Origin: JBOGEN01 sp050743265
GTDB taxonomy: Bacteria; Actinomycetota; Actinomycetes; JBOGEN01
Assembly (NCBI GenBank): GCA_050743265.1
Contig: JBOGEN010000104.1
Coordinates: 1 to 64,000, forward strand
Direction of reading: 5' to 3'
Length of the DNA: 64,000 nucleotides
Below are positions 59,284-64,000 of the stretch, piece by piece. The position numbers and the translations under genes were made by a program. Under the pieces are notes generated by a model. That model was given only the letters and a program-made list of their open reading frames with translations, did not search any database and had not been told where the DNA came from. Every line of letters begins with the position of its first letter. The first letter of the stretch is position 1.

Positions 59284-61044
59284 ATGGGTGGTACCCCGGC
59301 ACCGGCGGTCTCGCCAGTACCGGCGGCGCCCCAGCGCGCGGTCGTGAGCCGGTGGGTCTCCCAGCTGGCCGCGGCCGCGACCATCGCACTCGGCGCGCTC
59401 GTGATGGCCGGTTGGGTCCTGGACGTGACCGCGCTGCGGACGCTGTTGCCGGACGCCACCTCCACGAAGGTGAACACCGCGGTCGGCCTGGTCCTGCTCG
59501 GCGTCGCCCTCCTGTTGCTGCGTGACAAGGCCGCGGCAGGCGCACGCCTCGTGGCGGGCAAGGCGGCAGCCGGCGTGCTCGTCCTGCTCGGCGTCGCGGT
59601 TCTCGTCGAGTACGCCTTCGGCGTGGACCTGGGCATCGACCAGCTCACCTACATCGACCCGCGGTCCGCGGACAACCCGTTCCCCGGGCGGCCGTCGGTC
59701 AGCGCTGCGGCGTGCTTCGTCCTGCTCGGGGTGGGGCTGCTGGCGCTGGACACGTTCTGGCGCGGCGTCGTGTGGCTGGCGCAGTGGTTCGTGCTCCTCA
59801 GCATCGTGGTCACCCTCGTGGCGCTCGTGGGCTACCTCCTCTCGGCCCCGGCGCTCGTCGGCATCGCCGACTACACCGACATCGCGCTGCCGACGGCGAT
59901 CGCGCTGCTGGTCTCGTCCTGCGGGATCGTCGCCGCTCGTCCGGACCGTGGGGTCGTCGCCGTCCTGCTCGACGACCGGGCGGCGGGTCCCGTCGCGCGG
60001 CGGCTGTTGCCGTGGGCCGTGGCACTCCCGCTCCTGGCGGGATGGCTCGTCGTCGTCGCCGTCCAGGAGGACGTCGTGGACCCCCGCCTGGGCGTAGCGA
60101 TGTTCGTCGTGTCCACGATCGTGGGCTTCTCGGCGGTCATCCTGTCGCTGGCGCGACCCCTGGGCCACCTGGACGACGAACGCCGGGCCGCCGAGGACAC
60201 CCTCCGCCGGACGGCGAACCAGCTGGAGCAGCGCGTCGGCGAGCTGGCGCAGATGCGGGCGGACCTGCAGGCGGCCAACGGGCAGCTCTCCAGCCAGAAC
60301 ACGATGCTCGCGCGGGCGAACGAGGAGCTGCAGCGGTTCGCGTACGTCGCCTCACACGACCTGCAGGAGCCGCTCCGCAAGATCACGAGCTTCTCGCGCC
60401 TGCTCGAGGAGAAGACGACCAGCGTCGACGCCGACGCCCGGATGTACCTGGAGCGGATCGTTGCGGCCGCCATCCGCATGCAGCGGCTGATCGACGACCT
60501 GCTCATGTTCTCCCGGGCGGGCCGGCCCGGCGAGGACGTTCCGGTCGATATGCGAGCCGCGCTCGGCGCGGTCGTCGACGCGCTGGCGGTACGGATCGGG
60601 GAGTCGGGCGCGCAGGTCACGTCCGGGTCGCTGCCCACCGTGGCCGGCAGCCCCACCGAGATGGAGCAGCTGTTCCAGAACCTCGTGGGCAACGCGCTGA
60701 AGTACGGCGGTGAGGGGCCGCCGCGAGTCCACGTCGACGCGACCCGGACCGGCGACCGGTGGCGGTTCACCGTCTCAGACAACGGCATCGGGATCGAGTC
60801 GGTGTACGCGAAGCGGATCTTCCAGATCTTCCAGCGCCTCCACCCGAGGGGGAAGTACGAGGGCACGGGCATCGGCCTCGCGGTGTGTCAGCGCATCGTC
60901 GAGGCCCACGACGGACGGATCGGCGTCGAGTCCGTCCCGGGCGAAGGGTCGACCTTCTGGTTCACCTGGCCCGCAGCGCAGGCGTCAGCAGATGAGGAGG
61001 TGGCACATGTCCCAGGACGCGCCCACGTCGGGCATCCCGGCTAG
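59284..61044 (+). CDS. Eight-TM sensor histidine kinase, Rcp1-partner type
   Basis: This 586-residue kinase has eight hydrophobic spans in residues 25-300. A coiled-coil (RRTANQLEQRVGELAQMRAD) leads to the HisKA box FAYVASHDLQEPLRKITSF, a subtype found in phytochrome-like kinases. The ATPase domain follows (QNLVGNALKYGG, VSDNGIGIE, GTGIGLAVCQRIV). The response regulator downstream is of the Rcp1 type, the usual partner. The membrane part has no named sensor. ATG 59284 (GGAGG) is chosen over ATG 59176. The regulator gene starts 38 bp inside its 3' end. Confidence 0.9.
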   Translation: MGGTPAPAVSPVPAAPQRAVVSRWVSQLAAAATIALGALVMAGWVLDVTALRTLLPDATSTKVNTAVGLVLLGVALLLLRDKAAAGARLVAGKAAAGVLVLLGVAVLVEYAFGVDLGIDQLTYIDPRSADNPFPGRPSVSAAACFVLLGVGLLALDTFWRGVVWLAQWFVLLSIVVTLVALVGYLLSAPALVGIADYTDIALPTAIALLVSSCGIVAARPDRGVVAVLLDDRAAGPVARRLLPWAVALPLLAGWLVVVAVQEDVVDPRLGVAMFVVSTIVGFSAVILSLARPLGHLDDERRAAEDTLRRTANQLEQRVGELAQMRADLQAANGQLSSQNTMLARANEELQRFAYVASHDLQEPLRKITSFSRLLEEKTTSVDADARMYLERIVAAAIRMQRLIDDLLMFSRAGRPGEDVPVDMRAALGAVVDALAVRIGESGAQVTSGSLPTVAGSPTEMEQLFQNLVGNALKYGGEGPPRVHVDATRTGDRWRFTVSDNGIGIESVYAKRIFQIFQRLHPRGKYEGTGIGLAVCQRIVEAHDGRIGVESVPGEGSTFWFTWPAAQASADEEVAHVPGRAHVGHPG

Positions 61045-61513
61045 GCCGGTCAACGTGCTCTTGGTGGAGGACGACCCGGACGACGTGTACCTCACCCGGC
61101 AGGCACTCGACCGGACCAAGCTCCAACTGCACATGCAGGTCGCGGCGGACGGCGTCGAGGCCATGGACAAGCTCCGCGCGGCGGGGAAGCCGGGTCGTGA
61201 CGCGAAGCCGGACCTCATCCTGCTCGACCTCAACCTCCCGCGGATGGACGGGCGCGAGGTGCTTCAGGAGATCAAGTCCGACCCGGACCTCGCGCACATC
61301 CCCATCGTGGTGCTCACGACCTCGGGCGCGGAGGAGGACATCGTGCGCACATACCAGCTCCACGCGAACTGCTACATCACCAAGCCGGTGGACCTGGACA
61401 GCTTCCGCGCCGTCGTCAGCTCCATCGAGGACTTCTGGTTCACGGTCGTCCAGCTCCCGCCGGGCGGCCGCCCCGGGGTCGCCCCCTCCCAGCGCGGAGC
61501 AGCCACGCCGTGA
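61007..61513 (+). CDS. Rcp1-like single-domain response regulator
   Basis: This 168-residue lone receiver has VLLVEDDPDDVYLTRQAL, phospho-acceptor Asp in LILLDLNLPRMDG, Thr in VVLTTSG and Lys in CYITKPVDLDSF. It has the extra conserved insertions of the Rcp1 family, and the C-terminus is Pro/Gly rich. It has no DNA-binding domain, so it passes the phosphate on or acts by contact. ATG 61007 has GAGGAGG. It overlaps the kinase upstream by 38 bp and the next gene by 4 bp. Confidence 0.95.
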   Translation: MSQDAPTSGIPARPVNVLLVEDDPDDVYLTRQALDRTKLQLHMQVAADGVEAMDKLRAAGKPGRDAKPDLILLDLNLPRMDGREVLQEIKSDPDLAHIPIVVLTTSGAEEDIVRTYQLHANCYITKPVDLDSFRAVVSSIEDFWFTVVQLPPGGRPGVAPSQRGAATP

Positions 61514-62658
61514 CCCGTGGCCTGGCGCAGAGCGACGTCGTCGGGAGCACCACCCCGTTGCAGGTCCTCGTGGTCGAGGACGACCCCGACGACGTCCTGC
61601 TCTGCCGTGCCGCGATCAGCGGTGCGCCCGGGCTTCACTGCCGTGTGAGCACCGCGGCCACGCTGCGGGAGGCGCTGGCGCACCTGGACGCCGAGCCGGT
61701 GGACGTCGCCCTCGTGGATCTGTCCCTTCCGGACGCGGTCGGCCTGGACGCGATCACCACGATGGCGCAGAGGTTCGAGGACCTGCCACTGATCGTCCTC
61801 ACCGGTCTGCACGACGAGGAGGCCGCGACCCTCGCCCTGCAGGCGGGCGCACAGGACTACCTCATCAAGGACAACGCCGACCGCGCGATCATCGGCCGCG
61901 CGATGCGCTACGCGATCGAGCGCCGGCACGCCGAGCAGGTACGCCGAGCCCGTGACGCCGCGGAGGCCGCCAGCCACGCCAAGACCGCCTTCGTGTCACG
62001 GATGAGCCACGAGCTGCGCACCCCGCTCAACGCCGTCCTCGGGTTCGCGCAGGTGCTGCGGATGGACGAGCTGAGCGCGGACCAGGTCGAGTGCCTCGAC
62101 CAGATCGACCACGCGGGGCGGCACCTGCTCGCGCTCATCGGCGAGACGATCGACATCGCACGGATCGAGTCGGGAGAGCTCAGCCTGTCCATGGAGTCGA
62201 TCCCGCTGGACGAGGTCGTGGACTCGGCGGTGGACCTGGTCCGCCCCCTTGCCGACCGGCGGGACATCACGATCGAGCGTGGCGGGGAGCTGCTGCACGT
62301 GCACGCCGATCGCAAGCGCTGCACCGAGGTGATACTCAACCTGCTGTCCAACGCGGTGAAGTACAACCATGTCGGCGGTCGCATCGACGTGCACTGGGCG
62401 TCCGTGGGTGAGGCCGAGGCCGTCGTCGACGTCCGCGACTCCGGGCCCGGCATCGCGGCCGACAACCTGCCGCGGCTGTTCACACCGTTCGAGCGGCTCG
62501 GCGCCGAGATGACGAGCGTGGAGGGCACCGGTGTCGGCCTCGCCCTGTCCCGGCGCCTCGCCGAGGCGATGGGGGGTGGCCTCACCGTGGAGTCCACGCT
62601 GGGGCAGGGCAGCACCTTCTTCTTACGCCTGACCGTCGCCCATCCGGGCGAGGGGTGA
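61510..62658 (+). CDS. Receiver-histidine kinase fusion
   Basis: This 382-residue cytoplasmic protein carries a receiver first (about 17-135: VLVVEDDPDDVLLCRAAI, LVDLSLPDAVG, LTGLH, YLIKDN). The kinase core follows, with H box FVSRMSHELRTPLNAVLGF, NLLSNAVKYN, DVRDSGPGIA and EGTGVGLALS. The receiver-first order suggests that it senses the phosphorylation state of the preceding relay. GTG 61510 overlaps the previous stop (GTGA). The 3' end overlaps the convergent hybrid kinase by 36 bp. Confidence 0.93.
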   Translation: MTRGLAQSDVVGSTTPLQVLVVEDDPDDVLLCRAAISGAPGLHCRVSTAATLREALAHLDAEPVDVALVDLSLPDAVGLDAITTMAQRFEDLPLIVLTGLHDEEAATLALQAGAQDYLIKDNADRAIIGRAMRYAIERRHAEQVRRARDAAEAASHAKTAFVSRMSHELRTPLNAVLGFAQVLRMDELSADQVECLDQIDHAGRHLLALIGETIDIARIESGELSLSMESIPLDEVVDSAVDLVRPLADRRDITIERGGELLHVHADRKRCTEVILNLLSNAVKYNHVGGRIDVHWASVGEAEAVVDVRDSGPGIAADNLPRLFTPFERLGAEMTSVEGTGVGLALSRRLAEAMGGGLTVESTLGQGSTFFLRLTVAHPGEG

Positions 62659-64000
62659 GCCGGAGGGGGCCATGGCCTCGGGGCGTGCCAGGACGACGTC
62701 CACCATCTCGAGCAAGGCGAGGACGTCGAGCGGTTTGGTGAGGTACGCGGTGGCCCCGATAGCGAGCAGGCGCTGGGCCTGCCGCGGTGTGGCGTCCGCG
62801 CTCACCACGACCACAGGGATGTCGGCCGTCGACGGCTCCTCCCTCAGCCGCTGGAGCACCTCCTCGCCGCTCATGTCCGGAAGGTGCAGGTCGAGCAGGA
62901 TCAGCCGGGGCTGGTGCTCGCGGACCAGCTCGACCCCGAGCCCGCCCTGCATCGCCGCGATGATCTCCACGTTCTTGCGCTGGGCGAGGACCCGCTCGAC
63001 GAGCCGGAGGTTGGCCAGGTTGTCCTCGATGTAGAGGATCTTGTAGGTGGTCGACTCGGGCGCCCGGCGCGGCGCGGGGGCGTCGGCCTCGGTGAGCCGG
63101 ATGTAGCGGTCGGTCGGCGCCTCGGCGACCGGGAACTCGACCCAGAACGTGGTCCCCTTGCCGGGGGCGGTGGTCAGTTCGAGCGTGCCGCCCATCGCGG
63201 TCGTGAGCCGCTGGGACAGGGCCAGCCCGATGCCCGTCCCCTCGACCTCGGTCTGCTCCGCGCCGAGCCGCTCGAACGGTGTGAACAGCCGCGGGAGGTC
63301 GTCGGACGGGATCCCCGGACCCGTGTCGGACACGTTGATCCGCAGACGTCCGGCGTCCAGGCGCTCGCAGCTCACCGCCACGGTGCCGCCCTGCCGGTTG
63401 TACTTGACCGCGTTGGACAGCAGGTTGAGCATCACCTGCTTGAGCCGCTGCCGGTCGGCGAAGATGTGCGCGTCGCACGAGCCGGCCTGCGTTCCGGTGA
63501 GGTGGATCTCGCGGTGGGCCGCCAGTGGGCGTACGAGGTCGAGGGACTCACTGACGAGATCGCCGACCAGCAGGGGTTCCGGCGACAGTGGGAGCCCGCC
63601 GCTCTCGATCCGGGAGATGTCGAGCACTTCGTCGATGAGGCCGAGCAGGTGGCGGCCGCCCTTGACGATGTGGGCGACCTCCTCCCGCTGCGCGGTGTTG
63701 AGCTCACCGAGCTCGAGGAGCTGGGCGAAGCCGATCACGGCGTTGAGTGGCGTCCTCAGCTCGTGGCTCATGCGGGAGAGGAACTCGCTCTTCGCGATGT
63801 TGGCCGACTCGGCGGCCTCCCGCGCGGCCTTCTGCGCCTCCTCGAGGCGGGTCCGGTCGGTGACGTCTCTGAAGACCGCCACCACCCGTCCGTCCCCGTC
63901 GTCCCCGGGCAGCATGGCGGACTGGGACTCGAGGACGATCCACTCCCCGTCCGTGTTCTCGGCCCGGTACCGCAGCGCCTGGCCGTCGCGCTCGCCGGCG
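62623..64000 (-). CDS. PAS-histidine kinase-receiver hybrid, N-terminus outside window
   Basis: The frame is open to the right edge. From the N-terminal side there is the end of a PAS domain (RYRAENTDGEWIVLES, VVAVFRDVTDRTRLEEAQ), a kinase core (FLSRMSHELRTPLNAVIGFA, MLNLLSNAVKYNRQ, VSDTGPGIP, EGTGIGLALS) and a C-terminal receiver (ILYIEDNLANLRLV, LLDLHLPDMSG, TKPLD). It is intact where visible. The decayed gene at 34.3-35.3 kb is of the same architecture. It overlaps the convergent REC-kinase by 36 bp. Confidence 0.92.
   Translation of the reverse strand, partial: AGERDGQALRYRAENTDGEWIVLESQSAMLPGDDGDGRVVAVFRDVTDRTRLEEAQKAAREAAESANIAKSEFLSRMSHELRTPLNAVIGFAQLLELGELNTAQREEVAHIVKGGRHLLGLIDEVLDISRIESGGLPLSPEPLLVGDLVSESLDLVRPLAAHREIHLTGTQAGSCDAHIFADRQRLKQVMLNLLSNAVKYNRQGGTVAVSCERLDAGRLRINVSDTGPGIPSDDLPRLFTPFERLGAEQTEVEGTGIGLALSQRLTTAMGGTLELTTAPGKGTTFWVEFPVAEAPTDRYIRLTEADAPAPRRAPESTTYKILYIEDNLANLRLVERVLAQRKNVEIIAAMQGGLGVELVREHQPRLILLDLHLPDMSGEEVLQRLREEPSTADIPVVVVSADATPRQAQRLLAIGATAYLTKPLDVLALLEMVDVVLARPEAMAPSGSPLARMGDGQA

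Noticed and set aside
1..64000. tRNA, rRNA, integrase or transposase genes marking a genomic island
   Set aside because: None could be seen on either strand; composition looks uniform, so there is no support for recent transfer of the catabolic clusters.

Overview
The window is chromosomal DNA from a high-GC (around 70% or more by eye) Gram-positive actinobacterium. Codons end mostly in G or C, GTG starts and ATGA/GTGA gene overlaps are common, and typical actinobacterial families are present: ECF sigma factor, PASTA-less Ser/Thr kinases, WYL regulator, DUF6458 proteins, DrrAB-type ABC pair, MXAN_6640-type secreted protease. The genus cannot be fixed from the sequence. No rRNA, tRNA, CRISPR array, integrase or insertion sequence was seen.

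Layout. (1) 1-2.6 kb: end of an NlpC/P60 cell-wall hydrolase, then an ECF sigma factor with a membrane partner. (2) 2.7-8.4 kb: a LacI-controlled operon of Zn-alcohol dehydrogenase, Nramp-related transporter and a fused 3-dehydroshikimate dehydratase/HPPD-like protein, with clear LacI half-sites in the divergent promoter. (3) 8.5-14.5 kb: membrane protein, SDR, then a sugar locus: a fused GT-C/GT2 glycosyltransferase, a GtrA-like flippase and a UDP-sulfoquinovose synthase-like enzyme. (4) 14.5-32.8 kb: mostly housekeeping and envelope genes: Ser/Thr kinases, DUF6458 pair, WYL regulator with ABC exporter, secreted phosphoesterase and protease, multicopper oxidase, LysE exporter, cold shock protein, and an OmpR-type two-component system next to two acidic secreted proteins.

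(5) 32.8-39.9 kb: class III aminotransferase, a decayed hybrid histidine kinase, and a small catabolic regulon (bicupin, Zn-ADH plus RraA-type aldolase, dihydroxyphthalate-decarboxylase-like protein plus RpiB). Its promoters carry GntR/FCD-like palindromes. (6) 40-45 kb: a GGDEF-EAL protein, two VOC proteins, a PCMT-like methyltransferase and a subtilisin. (7) 45.2-54.6 kb: a second catabolic island. A six-gene minus-strand operon (aldehyde dehydrogenase, MHS-family importer, MBL hydrolase, cupin, alpha/beta hydrolase, GntR/FCD regulator) is flanked on both sides by hydroxyisobutyrate-dehydrogenase-like genes, an amidohydrolase and a YgiN-like monooxygenase. (8) 54.6-59.1 kb: a small Rho_N-like protein, a translationally coupled CHAD (polyphosphate-binding)/ParA-type ATPase pair, a small conserved-looking protein and an MFS transporter. 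(9) 59.2-64 kb: a signalling cluster of an eight-TM histidine kinase, an Rcp1-like response regulator, a REC-kinase and a convergent PAS-kinase-REC hybrid that runs off the window.

The strongest candidates for something new are the coupled CHAD-ParA pair, which could position polyphosphate granules, the fused GT-C/GT2 enzyme beside SqdB and GtrA homologues, which could make a sulfosugar-decorated surface polymer, and the palindrome-linked catabolic regulon at 35-40 kb.
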